Of a stretch of DNA of 64,000 nt, positions 52,660 through 61,773 are shown piece by piece. A model generated the notes under the pieces. It ran no database searches. It saw only the letters and a program-made list of their open reading frames with translations, and was not told the DNA's origin. The stretch covers positions 1 to 64,000 of the forward strand of contig NZ_JABSNU010000016.1 in the NCBI RefSeq assembly GCF_013266735.1. Direction: 5' to 3'. The DNA comes from Pedobacter foliorum (GTDB lineage: Bacteria; Bacteroidota; Bacteroidia; Sphingobacteriales; Sphingobacteriaceae). Positions within the stretch are counted from its first letter, which is position 1. Each line of letters begins with the position of its first letter. The position numbers and the translations under genes are program-made.

Positions 52660-54933
52660 TTATTTGCTCTGCTCTACACCCCAGCTTTTATTTGGTTTAG
52701 GCCCCATTTCCAGTTCTAATTTGCCACCTGCAACTAATTGCTCGTGAGTAAACCACGGTGTATTTAACACTTGTCCGTTGAACTTAGCACTCTGGATGTA
52801 TTTATTTACAACTGAACAATTGTTCGCTATCAATTGGAATTTCTTTCCGTTTGAAAGATCTATGCTAACATTTTGAAATAACGGACTTCCGATCGTGTAC
52901 ACTGGAATACCTGGAGTAACAGGATAAAATCCCATCGAAGAGAATACCACAAAAGCAGTCATACCACCCCCATCTTCATCTCCTGGGATACCAAATACAT
53001 TATCCTTAAACCAGGTATCTAAAAGGAATCTGATGCGCTTTTGAGTTTTCCATGGCGAAGCAGTATAATTGAACAAGTAAGGAATATGGAAGCTAGGCTC
53101 GTTACCCATAGAAAACTGACCAACCATACCTGTTGCATCCGGGAACTTGGCCCAGTTCTCATATTTACTTCTACCAAGTGGCTCTCTATAAAGCTGATCT
53201 AACTTATTCTCAAAGCTTTTTGCACTACCAAACAAACCAATCAAACCTTTAACGTCTTGTTGTACCTGCCATAAATAAGTCCAGCCGTTATTCTCGTCAT
53301 AATAATCTCTCCCGCCCATACCACCGTCAAACTTAGGATCAATATCTACCCAATTGCCATCTTTATCTTTTGGTAAAAACATTTGAGTTTTGCTATCCCA
53401 TAAGTTTTTGTAATTGTTACTTCTTGCGATAAACTTAGTGTAATCTTGCTCTTTTCCAAGTTCTTTAGCCATTTCCGCAACAGCCCAATCATCATAACTA
53501 TGACCTAAGGTTACAGCAACAGCCTGACGTTTTTCCCAGCTATGTACACTTGGATCAGTTTCTTTTTCGTCCTTTTTCAAAGATGGGAAATAGCCTTTTG
53601 CATAATAGAAATCTTCCAACTCACCTTTTGGACCATTTTTCCATGGCGACATTGTCGCTTCGTTTGCATTTTTAAGCATTCCTTCATAAGCCGTTTTAAC
53701 ATCAAAGCTTCTTATCCCTTTGCGATACGCATCAAGAAAAGTAATTGAAGAGTGAAATCCATTCATACAAGGATTATCACCAAACAACAATGGAAATGTA
53801 GGCACCCAACCACTTTGCGTATACATGTTTACGTATGAGTTCATCATATCACCCTCTTGTTCAGGGTTCAAGATTGTACGAAGTGGGTGATGCGCTAAAT
53901 AAGTATCCCACGACCAATCGTCAACATAAAACGGACGTGTAGTTTTATGAACTTGCTTGTCATAGCCGCTATAATACTGGCCGTCTTCGGTTATATCAAC
54001 CATACGCTCGTAGCAACGATACAAAGCAGTATAGAATGAACGCTTTTGAGCCTCAGTACCACCAACTGTTTTAATTTGGTTAATTACCTTTGACCAAGCT
54101 TCTTCTCCTTTTTTAACTTGCTGTTCAAATGTTGAGTTTTTCAACTCGTTATCGAAATTCCTCTTCGCTTGTTCAGCACTTACATAAGAAATGGCATACT
54201 TAAACTCTATAGCTTTTGGTGCATTTTTAGAGAAACTTACCCATGCTTTTAAGTCTTTATCATTAACAGAATTAGCAGCAACAGCTTTCCCTTCTTTTAA
54301 ACCACCCAATGTAATATCAGTATTAAAAGCACCATACATGTATACTTTAACATTCCCACTATAGGTTTCAACACCGGTTATTTCTTTCTTTGAAATTGAT
54401 TTATACTCATGCTCTCCACCATTAAACACATCAAGCAATAGGCCTTTTTCAGTATTCGTAGGAAACTCAAACCTGAATATACCTGTCTTTTTTCCAGGCG
54501 TAAAATCAACTTTTATTTCTTCATCAATTAACCAGGTGGTATAATACCAAGGGCGATTGATTTCCAAATCATGATCATAAGTCATTCTTTTGCCCCAATC
54601 AGATGCTTCAATAGCCTTAACAGTTGGCTTGATAGCAAAAACTTGCCCCATTCTATGAGAAACAACATTTAAAGGGAAGCTGGAAATCTGATCAGACATG
54701 TAATCAGATCTTTGTGGAAACATCCTTATCATTTGATTAGGAAGTTGTATTGTTGGTCTGGTAGGCTCCAAAAGCTGACCTACGTTCCCAATTAATGGGT
54801 CGACATATTTTAGGTTACCAGTTCCTTCATACTGGTTAACCTGGGCCATGGCTATACCCTGTCCAAAAAGCAAAGCCGCTGAAAAAGCAACCTTAAATTT
54901 GGACGTAATTGTTCTACTAAAAATTAAGGACAT
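52660..54933 (-). CDS. GH92 alpha-mannosidase 3
   Basis: Exported exo-alpha-mannosidase, 757 aa, signal peptide cut near A-M-A-Q. Core: Y-V-D-P-L-I-G-N-V-G, the W-S-W-D-T-Y-L-A-H-H region, N-N-G-W-T-Y-L-W-Q-V-Q-Q-D, and G-I-P-G-D-E-D-G-G-G-M-T-A-F-V-V-F-S-S-M-G-F-Y-P-V, closer to the canonical G-x-x-G-N-D-D-x-G form than the other two GH92 proteins here. First gene of the three-gene unit bracketed by the two mobile elements. Different sequence class suggests a different linkage or aglycone; not provable here. Confidence 0.9.
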   Translation of the reverse strand: MSLIFSRTITSKFKVAFSAALLFGQGIAMAQVNQYEGTGNLKYVDPLIGNVGQLLEPTRPTIQLPNQMIRMFPQRSDYMSDQISSFPLNVVSHRMGQVFAIKPTVKAIEASDWGKRMTYDHDLEINRPWYYTTWLIDEEIKVDFTPGKKTGIFRFEFPTNTEKGLLLDVFNGGEHEYKSISKKEITGVETYSGNVKVYMYGAFNTDITLGGLKEGKAVAANSVNDKDLKAWVSFSKNAPKAIEFKYAISYVSAEQAKRNFDNELKNSTFEQQVKKGEEAWSKVINQIKTVGGTEAQKRSFYTALYRCYERMVDITEDGQYYSGYDKQVHKTTRPFYVDDWSWDTYLAHHPLRTILNPEQEGDMMNSYVNMYTQSGWVPTFPLLFGDNPCMNGFHSSITFLDAYRKGIRSFDVKTAYEGMLKNANEATMSPWKNGPKGELEDFYYAKGYFPSLKKDEKETDPSVHSWEKRQAVAVTLGHSYDDWAVAEMAKELGKEQDYTKFIARSNNYKNLWDSKTQMFLPKDKDGNWVDIDPKFDGGMGGRDYYDENNGWTYLWQVQQDVKGLIGLFGSAKSFENKLDQLYREPLGRSKYENWAKFPDATGMVGQFSMGNEPSFHIPYLFNYTASPWKTQKRIRFLLDTWFKDNVFGIPGDEDGGGMTAFVVFSSMGFYPVTPGIPVYTIGSPLFQNVSIDLSNGKKFQLIANNCSVVNKYIQSAKFNGQVLNTPWFTHEQLVAGGKLELEMGPKPNKSWGVEQSK

Positions 54934-55066
54934 AATACTGATTAGTTTATAAGTTTGGTTCTTAAGTATTCACAATGTGTGCAACGCTAAAGATATAAAA
55001 CTCATTCCATAAAAAAAGCATTATTTACGTTACTAAACCCTTATAGCAAACCAATAAAGCGCCATT

Positions 55067-55102
55067 AAAAAAGGTCGGCTGCAAATGCAACCGACCTTTT
55101 TT
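55067..55102 (-). terminator. Intrinsic terminator stranded by the second mobile element
   Basis: AAAAAAGGTCGG / CCGACCTTTTTT, a perfect 12-bp stem with T run on either strand. The only minus-strand gene upstream of it is the S46 peptidase, whose stop (55582) is now 480 bp away; the element and REP sequences lie between. Confidence 0.8.
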
Positions 55103-55134
55103 AAATTTATCGATGACAGATTGTTTAAAGCTGT

Positions 55135-55519
55135 CGTCATCCTGAATTTATTTCACTGTTGTCCGGTTAAAATCTAAACACACCATTAAATCATTTAAAT
55201 TAAGCTAAAAACAGTATTTTTTTTTGTCTTTTGAAAAAGCAAGCCCTCTGTTTTTCCCATTTTTAAAATTCCTATTTAAATCCGGCTGTCCGGAGAAAAT
55301 TAGATTATAATTCGTGTTTTAGCATTCTTAACTCTTTATAGCTGCAATATTCAGGAAAATAATATTTCAGAAGCCAAATATTGCAGCCATTTGTAAGTCG
55401 GCTGTCCGGTTAAAATTTATTATAAAACTTTCTCCGGACAACAGTGAATTTATTTCAGGACCTCGCACTCGCTATTCCCCCTTTCTCTTGAGGGGTCCTG
55501 AAATAAATTCAGGATGACG
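55135..55519. repeat. REP hairpin split by element copy 2
   Basis: Without the element and one 13-bp duplicate, the left arm (CGTCATCC + TGAATTTATTTCA + GGACC) is the exact 26-bp inverse of 55494-55519, with a 31-bp loop. The 13-mer lies at 55143-55155 and 55445-55457. A further half unit, ATTCAGGATGACGA, is at 55541-55554. Together with copy 2 this fills most of the gap 54934-55581. Confidence 0.8.
55156..55444 (-). mobile_element. 289-bp MITE-like non-coding element, copy 2
   Basis: Same element as at 50255-50542 in opposite orientation, with the same 11-bp ends and the same 13-bp direct repeats. By eye the only differences are one extra A in an A8/A9 run and two substitutions beside it. 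The high identity implies recent movement or gene conversion. Confidence 0.85.
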
Positions 55520-55581
55520 ATCGATTCAGCACCACAGCAGATTCAGGATGACGAGCAATTCAGCATGAGGATCTCTCCCCT

Positions 55582-57744
55582 TTACTTCCTCAACTCCAAC
55601 TCATCAATCAAGTTCTTAGCACCACCAAGCACATCAATACACCATAACACATAGCGCACATCAACACAAATCGTACGTTTAAACTGCTTATCAAAAGCGA
55701 TATCACCGCTCATTGCTTCCCAGTTACCATCAAATGCCAAGCCGATCAATTCACCTTTACCATTAATAACAGGCGAACCAGAGTTACCACCCGTAATGTC
55801 ATTATTAGTAATAAAGCCAACCGTTAAAGTACCATCATTACCATACTGACCAAAGTTCTTTTTATTATAGTTCTCAATCAGGTTAGCAGGTAAATCAAAC
55901 TCACTATCACCCGGAATATATTTTTGCATTACCCCATCAATAGTGGTAGTAGTTTTATACACAATACCGTCCTTTGGAGAATAATCCTGCACATTACCAT
56001 AACTCAAACGCATTGTAGAATTCGCATCAGGATACATTAATTTCCCTGCATTTTTCTCTAGAATTGCTTTAAGATATAAGTTATCCAATTCCTCTTTTTT
56101 ACTTTCAAAATCAGCGACTACAGAACCGAAGTTAGTCTTCACATAATCAGGAAGGTAAAGATTAACTGCATACTTATACCCTGGATCATTTTTAATCGCA
56201 TCAAGAGAAGGATTAGAAGCAATAAATGCTTTTAATTTCTCTGGCTTAATAAAATTACTGTTCTCCCAAAGGTAGTCCGCATACTTCTGGAAAGTAGCTT
56301 GAGGATTTCCCGACCAATATTTCTCAGCAATATCACTAAAAAACTTAGGCTGAGATTTTACAGGAACATCATTATAGAATGAAGCTAAAATCTGTGCAAA
56401 AATCTTTTTGTCAGCAGTCTCATTATAAGTTTCCTGGTAAGTATCGATAGCTTTAACAGCACCAGCTTTTACCTGAGCGGCAAAAGCATCATCACCTTTC
56501 TTTTGCGCTACCGCATTCCATCCACGACCAATTGAAATCGCATTTGGAACCCATGCAGAAGCTAAGAAACCTTCATTAATGTAAGTACGTTGAATAGATA
56601 TCGGATCAATACTTTTATAAATCTGATCATATTGCTCCATTAAACCGGCAAATTCAGTTTTTTGAGCTGCCCATTCAGTAAATGCTTTTTCGTCTTTTCT
56701 TTTAGAATCAGCAACTTTTAAGCGTTTCAATTGCTCAGTCTGACCGATATAATACTTCCAGTAATTTGCGATGTTAGCATACTTAGAAGACAACTTTAAG
56801 CGTGTGTCTACACTTTTATCCATCTCCGCTTTCCACGCTTTAAGGCGAATATCACGAAGTTTAACGATAGTAGGACTTACTTTTTCAGTAGCCAAATCAA
56901 CTCCGTAAGAAGTTAAATATCTATCGGTACGACCAGGATATCCATAAACAATTGAGAAATCACCATTCTTTACCCCTTTAATAGATACCGGTAAAAACTT
57001 CTTTGGTTTAAACGGAACATTTTCCGGTGAGTATTTTGCAGGAGCATTGTTTTTAGAAGAATAAACCCTAAACACAGAAAAATCTCCTGTCTGACGAGGC
57101 CATTCCCAGTTGTCAGTATCACCACCATATTTACCAATATTTTGTGGCGGAGCACCTACTAAACGAACATCATCAAAACGCTCGTAAACAAAAAGGATGA
57201 ACTGGTTAGACTTGTAAAAATCCTTTACATTAGCCTCAATTGTTGGTCCTGTAATAGCTGCTTTTGAAATTGCACCAAATACCTCGAGCATTTTCGAAGA
57301 CTTCTCTGCCCCTTTTAAACCTTTAGTAGCTTCATTTACCTGTGCAGTTACATCTTCCATTTTTTGAAGAAAACGTACAAACAATCCATCAATTGGCTTC
57401 TCTTCGCCATAGTTTTTAGCATAAAAACCATTATCAAGGATATTGTTTTGCGCAGTTGAATTTGATGCAATTGCATCATAACCACAATGGTGATTGGTAA
57501 AGATCAAACCTTTATCAGATACGATTTCTCCTGTACAGAAGCCACCGAAATGAACAATAGCATCCTTTAAGCTAGATCCGTTCGCATTATACAAGTCTTT
57601 GGCAGTCAATTTAAAGCCCTGCTTCTTCATTTGCTCATAGTTTTTACCTATCAGCATCGGGATCCACATCCCTTCATCTGCTTTTACAGTGTTTACAAAG
57701 GAAAACACCAATGCAAACAACAGCAGGTATACTGTTTTTTTCAT
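55582..57744 (-). CDS. S46 dipeptidyl peptidase, DPP7-like
   Basis: Releases dipeptides from the N-terminus of peptides in the periplasm. The frame opens at 57792, but the ATG at 57744 gives a proper signal (M-K-K-T-V-Y-L-L-L-F, cut near V-K-A-D) and mature start D-E-G-M-W, typical of S46. Chymotrypsin-like triad: His in T-N-H-H-C-G-Y-D, Asp in the D-N-W-E-W-P region, Ser in G-G-N-S-G-S-P-V. In F-D-G-N-W-E-A-M-S-G-D the Gly corresponds to the S1 residue that is Gly in DPP7 (hydrophobic P1) and Arg in DPP11 (acidic P1). Length about 720 aa is normal. Single gene. Confidence 0.93.
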   Translation of the reverse strand: MKKTVYLLLFALVFSFVNTVKADEGMWIPMLIGKNYEQMKKQGFKLTAKDLYNANGSSLKDAIVHFGGFCTGEIVSDKGLIFTNHHCGYDAIASNSTAQNNILDNGFYAKNYGEEKPIDGLFVRFLQKMEDVTAQVNEATKGLKGAEKSSKMLEVFGAISKAAITGPTIEANVKDFYKSNQFILFVYERFDDVRLVGAPPQNIGKYGGDTDNWEWPRQTGDFSVFRVYSSKNNAPAKYSPENVPFKPKKFLPVSIKGVKNGDFSIVYGYPGRTDRYLTSYGVDLATEKVSPTIVKLRDIRLKAWKAEMDKSVDTRLKLSSKYANIANYWKYYIGQTEQLKRLKVADSKRKDEKAFTEWAAQKTEFAGLMEQYDQIYKSIDPISIQRTYINEGFLASAWVPNAISIGRGWNAVAQKKGDDAFAAQVKAGAVKAIDTYQETYNETADKKIFAQILASFYNDVPVKSQPKFFSDIAEKYWSGNPQATFQKYADYLWENSNFIKPEKLKAFIASNPSLDAIKNDPGYKYAVNLYLPDYVKTNFGSVVADFESKKEELDNLYLKAILEKNAGKLMYPDANSTMRLSYGNVQDYSPKDGIVYKTTTTIDGVMQKYIPGDSEFDLPANLIENYNKKNFGQYGNDGTLTVGFITNNDITGGNSGSPVINGKGELIGLAFDGNWEAMSGDIAFDKQFKRTICVDVRYVLWCIDVLGGAKNLIDELELRK

Positions 57745-57830
57745 GAAAAAATAATTAGTTAGTGATGCTGTAAAGTTAATCAATATCAGCACAAAACGAC
57801 AACCCCAATCTATAAAGTGACAATCGGCGA

Positions 57831-58337
57831 TTACGCCTTAATTTCGAACAGGTTAAGGCTTCCGCCCCTGTAGTGCAAAGGCAACTCCTCTTCAAATCCC
57901 ATTACCGTAATCCCTTTATCCTCAAAACCACAGTTAAAATAGTAGTTATTCAGCTTATCATTGCCGGCGGTAGTATCCATTCTTACAAACTCCTTACCGG
58001 TTTCTTTTGCGTGCCCTTTAGCCCATTCTACAATTTGCTTAACAAAAGAACTACCCCTAAATGATGGATTGGTTGCTATACGATGAATATAAATTGAAGG
58101 ATCAGCATCCCTTTCCTTCCAAATTAACGGATCATTATAAGTGATTACAAAAACACAGGCAATTACACCATCCACTATAATTTTGTACTGTCTCTGTTCT
58201 TCAATCTCTCTTTTAACAAGCGATCTTTCAAAGCCTTTCCAATAATTAATAGTTTGTTTCTTCTGATACTCGGTAGCATCATCATAGATTTTAAAAATAG
58301 AATCTAAATCGTTCTGGGTGCTGTGTAAAATAGTCAT
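57831..58337 (-). CDS. GNAT family N-acetyltransferase
   Basis: Acetyl-CoA-dependent transferase, about 168 aa. The pyrophosphate-binding loop appears as I-A-T-N-P-S-F-R-G-S-S-F-V-K-Q-I-V, a mild variant of R/Q-x-x-G-x-G/A, followed by F-V-R-M-D-T-T-A-G-N-D-K-L-N-N-Y-Y. The ATG at 58337 (M-T-I-L-H-S-T-Q-N-D-L) is preferred over the one nine codons earlier. Divergent from the MocR-type gene. Substrate unknown. Confidence 0.85.
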   Translation of the reverse strand: MTILHSTQNDLDSIFKIYDDATEYQKKQTINYWKGFERSLVKREIEEQRQYKIIVDGVIACVFVITYNDPLIWKERDADPSIYIHRIATNPSFRGSSFVKQIVEWAKGHAKETGKEFVRMDTTAGNDKLNNYYFNCGFEDKGITVMGFEEELPLHYRGGSLNLFEIKA

Positions 58338-58405
58338 ATCTGCACTGTTAAAATAATAAAACAAAATTGAACAATATAATTACACCAACACAGATACAAT
58401 TTTAT

Positions 58406-58413
58406 TAAATTTG
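58406..58413 (+). promoter_or_regulatory. -7 box of the MocR-type gene
   Basis: TAAATTTG, a perfect TAnnTTTG match, 19 bp before the ATG. Near it are related stretches AACACAGATACAAT (58388-58400 area) and CCAATACAGCTGTA (58415-58428 area), a spacing often seen in MocR direct-repeat operators. Confidence 0.45.
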
Positions 58414-58432
58414 ACCAATACAGCTGTAACCT

Positions 58433-59872
58433 ATGGAAATAAAGCAACAACCTAAATCAGCGCCTTACTTATACCTTCAAATAGCTGCCCGCATCGAGAA
58501 ACAAATCATGAGCGAGGTGCTAAAAGCAGGCGACAAACTACCTTCTGTAAGGATGCTTTGTCGAGAACTTGGCCATAATATGAGTACAGTTACGCAAGCC
58601 TATTATGAGTTAGAAAGCCGATCATTGATTGAAACAAGGCCCAGATCTGGTTATTACGTTTCTGTTCCTCCTAAAAAACGTTTAGCTGTACCCGGAACGA
58701 GCAACCCCTCTGCCGAGGCTACGCTGCATAATCAGGATGACCTGATTACTAGGGTCCATAAGGATAGCGAAAACCCTAATGTAACGCTGCTTTCATTAGG
58801 AGTGCCCGACAAAAGCCTCCTTCCTATTGCAAAGTTAAACAAGGGAATGTTGCAAGCCATGAGAACACTGGATGGTAGCGGAACTGCTTACGATCATGTA
58901 CAAGGGAACGATAAGCTAAGAAGAGAAATTGCAAAATGGTCGCTCTCCTGGGGTGGCGATCTTGACGATACAGATATCATAACTACCTCCGGCTGCATGA
59001 ACGCCGTTGCCTACTGTTTACACGCATTAACCAAACCCGGCGACACGGTAGCTGTTGAAAGCCCTGCTTATTTTGGCATCCTTCAGCTTACCCAAACCAT
59101 GGGGTTAAATGTTTTGGAACTGCCAACAAATGCAACTACAGGAATAGAACTTGAAGCTTTAAAAAAGGCTTTAACACAGAACAAAATCAAGGTATGTCTG
59201 TTGATTAGCAATTTTAACAACCCTTGTGGCGCCTCTATGCCTAATGAACATAAAAAAGAAGTAGTTAAATTACTGGAGCACTTTAATGTGCCCTTAATTG
59301 AAGATGATCTTTATGGCGATCTTTATTTTGGCAGCAACAGACCAACCACTTGCAAAACATACGATGAAAGTGGAATGGTGCTTTACTGCAATTCCATATC
59401 TAAAACACTAGCTCCGGGCTACAGAGTTGGCTGGGTTGCCCCCGGAAAGTTTAAAGATCAAGTGTTGAGATTAAAACTGAGTCACTCTATTTCCTCTACC
59501 ACAATCACTTCCGAAGTTGTTGCCGATTTTTTAAAGAATGGTCGCTACGAGAACCATTTAAGAAAAATACGCCAGATACTCCACAACAACAGTATGAAGT
59601 ATAGCCGTGCCATTGCCAATTACTTTCCGGAAAGCACGTGTGTAAGCCGACCCGAAGGCGGTTATTTTTTATGGGTTGAGCTCGATAAAGACATCAATAC
59701 GCTCGATTTATATGAACGTGCAATAAAACACAACATAAGCATTGCTCCCGGAAGAATGTTCAGCTTGAAACAGCAGTTCGATAATTGCTTAAGATTAAGC
59801 TTTGGACTGCCATGGAGCGATGAGTTAGAAAAGAAAATTAAGCTACTAGGAATACTGATTAACAAGGGATAG
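58433..59872 (+). CDS. MocR/PdxR-type regulator (GntR HTH + aminotransferase fold)
   Basis: 479 aa. The N-terminal winged helix (about 10-75; G-D-K-L-P-S-V-R-M-L-C-R-E-L-G-H-N-M-S-T-V) is joined to a class I aminotransferase-like domain (about 110-479). The PLP lysine is K324 in S-I-S-K-T-L-A-P-G-Y-R-V-G-W; also N-F-N-N-P-C-G-A and I-E-D-D-L-Y-G-D. Such proteins sense PLP or amino compounds and control metabolism genes. The divergent GNAT gene is the obvious candidate target. Confidence 0.92.
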   Translation: MEIKQQPKSAPYLYLQIAARIEKQIMSEVLKAGDKLPSVRMLCRELGHNMSTVTQAYYELESRSLIETRPRSGYYVSVPPKKRLAVPGTSNPSAEATLHNQDDLITRVHKDSENPNVTLLSLGVPDKSLLPIAKLNKGMLQAMRTLDGSGTAYDHVQGNDKLRREIAKWSLSWGGDLDDTDIITTSGCMNAVAYCLHALTKPGDTVAVESPAYFGILQLTQTMGLNVLELPTNATTGIELEALKKALTQNKIKVCLLISNFNNPCGASMPNEHKKEVVKLLEHFNVPLIEDDLYGDLYFGSNRPTTCKTYDESGMVLYCNSISKTLAPGYRVGWVAPGKFKDQVLRLKLSHSISSTTITSEVVADFLKNGRYENHLRKIRQILHNNSMKYSRAIANYFPESTCVSRPEGGYFLWVELDKDINTLDLYERAIKHNISIAPGRMFSLKQQFDNCLRLSFGLPWSDELEKKIKLLGILINKG

Positions 59873-59874
59873 CA

Positions 59875-60642
59875 CTATGGAGAAATAGTCTGTCCCTCAA
59901 GCCAGGCCTTAAAACCACTAACCCGTTCCCTACTAATAATCGCTTCTACATCAACTGCCGGTTGCAATTGCAAAATAAACCGGCTATTATAATAGGTGGT
60001 AATTTTTTTAATCGCATCAATATGAATAATCAGTTTCCGGTTAATCCTAAAAAACAGATTCTTATCCAACATTTTCTCAATCTGATCTAAAGAATAATCC
60101 AAGGGAATCCTCTGATCCGTCATTGTAGTAGCCCATGTTAACCCATCAGCAAAGTAAATATGTGCAATATCTTTGGCCTTAACATAAATAAGCTGATTGT
60201 TGATTTTACCTATAAAACGCGTGTTTTCGCGCTTTGAAAACTCTTCTGCAATTTTAGAAATATTAACCCCTGAGTTTGCCGGAAGCTTAAAATATTCATA
60301 TTTCTCAATAGCTCGCTTAAGGTCTTTTATATCAATAGGCTTCATCAAATAATCAACACTATAAACCTTAAATGCCTGTAAAGCAAAACTATCATAAGCG
60401 GTAGTAAAAACTATAGGAATCTGAACATCTCTCCTTTCAAACAGCTCAAAACAATTACCATCCGACAGCTGAATATCCATAAATATCAAATCAGCTTTAC
60501 TAGCCTGATTGTCGAACCATTTAACCCCATCCTCAACAGATTCAATTATAGCCACCACATCAATTTGAGGCAAACACTTTTGCAGAAGCTGAATCAATCT
60601 TTCGGCGTTATGCCTTTCGTCCTCAAATATTACAATCTTCAT
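59875..60642 (-). CDS. LytTR family response regulator
   Basis: Receiver domain (about 1-120; phospho-Asp in L-I-F-M-D-I-Q-L, T-T-A-Y-D and the K of Y-L-M-K-P-I) and a LytTR DNA-binding domain (about 150-250; F-F-R-I-N-R-K-L-I-I-H, I-S-R-E-R-V-x-x-F). The true start is the ATG at 60642, two bases after the kinase stop codon, so the two are translationally coupled. It is convergent with the MocR gene. Confidence 0.93.
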   Translation of the reverse strand: MKIVIFEDERHNAERLIQLLQKCLPQIDVVAIIESVEDGVKWFDNQASKADLIFMDIQLSDGNCFELFERRDVQIPIVFTTAYDSFALQAFKVYSVDYLMKPIDIKDLKRAIEKYEYFKLPANSGVNISKIAEEFSKRENTRFIGKINNQLIYVKAKDIAHIYFADGLTWATTMTDQRIPLDYSLDQIEKMLDKNLFFRINRKLIIHIDAIKKITTYYNSRFILQLQPAVDVEAIISRERVSGFKAWLEGQTISP

Positions 60643-60644
60643 AA

Positions 60645-61769
60645 TCAAATATTATAGTCCTCATAATTACGTATTATTGGTAAACGCACAGTAAATGTAT
60701 CTTTTGTTTCGGTTACTGTAATTCTTTTATCACTTGTTAACTCATACCTTTTGCTAATGTTATCAAGGCCAACACCAATAGAATTCTGAATACTGGCACG
60801 TTTCCTTAAATCATTGGAAACAACCAGATAGTCGTCCTCATCCATAATACAAATACGCAAGGGATCATTAGCCGAAAAACGGTTATGCTTTACAGCGTTC
60901 TCTACCAGCATTTGTAAGGTTGCCGGAGGCACCATACCTGTACACTGTACCTCCTCGCTAATGTTTATATGGAACTCTATACTACTCTGATGCCTTATTC
61001 TTATCAGAAAAGAGTAAGACTCTAAAAACTCCAGCTCCGTTTTAATGGTTACCAGATTATCAAATTTCTTATCCAGTATATACCTGTAGCTTTTAGCCAA
61101 CTGAGTAATATACTCGGCCGACAAATCCGGACTTTTATACACTAAATTGGTAAGCACACTAAGTGAATTAAAGAAAAAATGAGGATCTATCTGACTTTTC
61201 AATACATCGTATTTGGCCTGAATATTCTCGCGCATTAGCCGCTCGGCATTCAACTGCGATTCTTTCCAGTTTTTATAATAAAGTACCACCCCATTGTAAG
61301 CAAGCAATAGCAGATAGAAAATGAAAGTACCAAAGTTTAAATCGTAGCTAAAAGCTACAAACTGATTCCAGGCTTCATATTTTTTAAATAAAACGATGTC
61401 AAATACCGAGTAACAAAGGCCAAACAAATAAGAGATCAGCAAACCATACAACAGCAAACTGATACACAGAAACAACAACTTAGAAGAAACACTTTTATTA
61501 AAAACATTTCTTTCGATGTACTTTGAGAGCCACACTGCCCCCTCCCATGCAATCAACCCGAAAACAATGTACAATACACTAAAAGCCTGTCCTCTAAATA
61601 AAAACGAACCAATCTCGTGCGGAAACGTCAGGTCAAAAGATTTAAATATCAGGCTAAAAGTATAAAGCACCAATATCCTTAAACCGTATTTGAAGTATTT
61701 GTTCTGAAAAATCTGTTCAGCCTTGGCAGGATTCATCCTTAACAGCATTATTATAAAACCAATTAACAT
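60645..61769 (-). CDS. LytS-like sensor histidine kinase
   Basis: Inner-membrane kinase, 374 aa, with about four membrane helices before residue 160 and a His_kinase domain of the LytS/YehU type: Q-I-D-P-H-F-F-F-N-S-L-S-V-L (phospho-His) and the ATP N-box Q-M-L-V-E-N-A-V-K-H-N-R-F. Divergent G-box G-V-G-L-D-N-I. Four bases after the epimerase gene, so it belongs to the same operon as the SDR/epimerase genes. Signal unknown. Confidence 0.92.
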   Translation of the reverse strand: MLIGFIIMLLRMNPAKAEQIFQNKYFKYGLRILVLYTFSLIFKSFDLTFPHEIGSFLFRGQAFSVLYIVFGLIAWEGAVWLSKYIERNVFNKSVSSKLLFLCISLLLYGLLISYLFGLCYSVFDIVLFKKYEAWNQFVAFSYDLNFGTFIFYLLLLAYNGVVLYYKNWKESQLNAERLMRENIQAKYDVLKSQIDPHFFFNSLSVLTNLVYKSPDLSAEYITQLAKSYRYILDKKFDNLVTIKTELEFLESYSFLIRIRHQSSIEFHINISEEVQCTGMVPPATLQMLVENAVKHNRFSANDPLRICIMDEDDYLVVSNDLRKRASIQNSIGVGLDNISKRYELTSDKRITVTETKDTFTVRLPIIRNYEDYNI

Positions 61770-61773
61770 AGTA

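Noticed and set aside
50255..55444. Classical composite transposon with two IS ends
   Set aside because: The two elements have no transposase and each has its own 13-bp direct repeat, so they are two separate insertions rather than ends of one unit.
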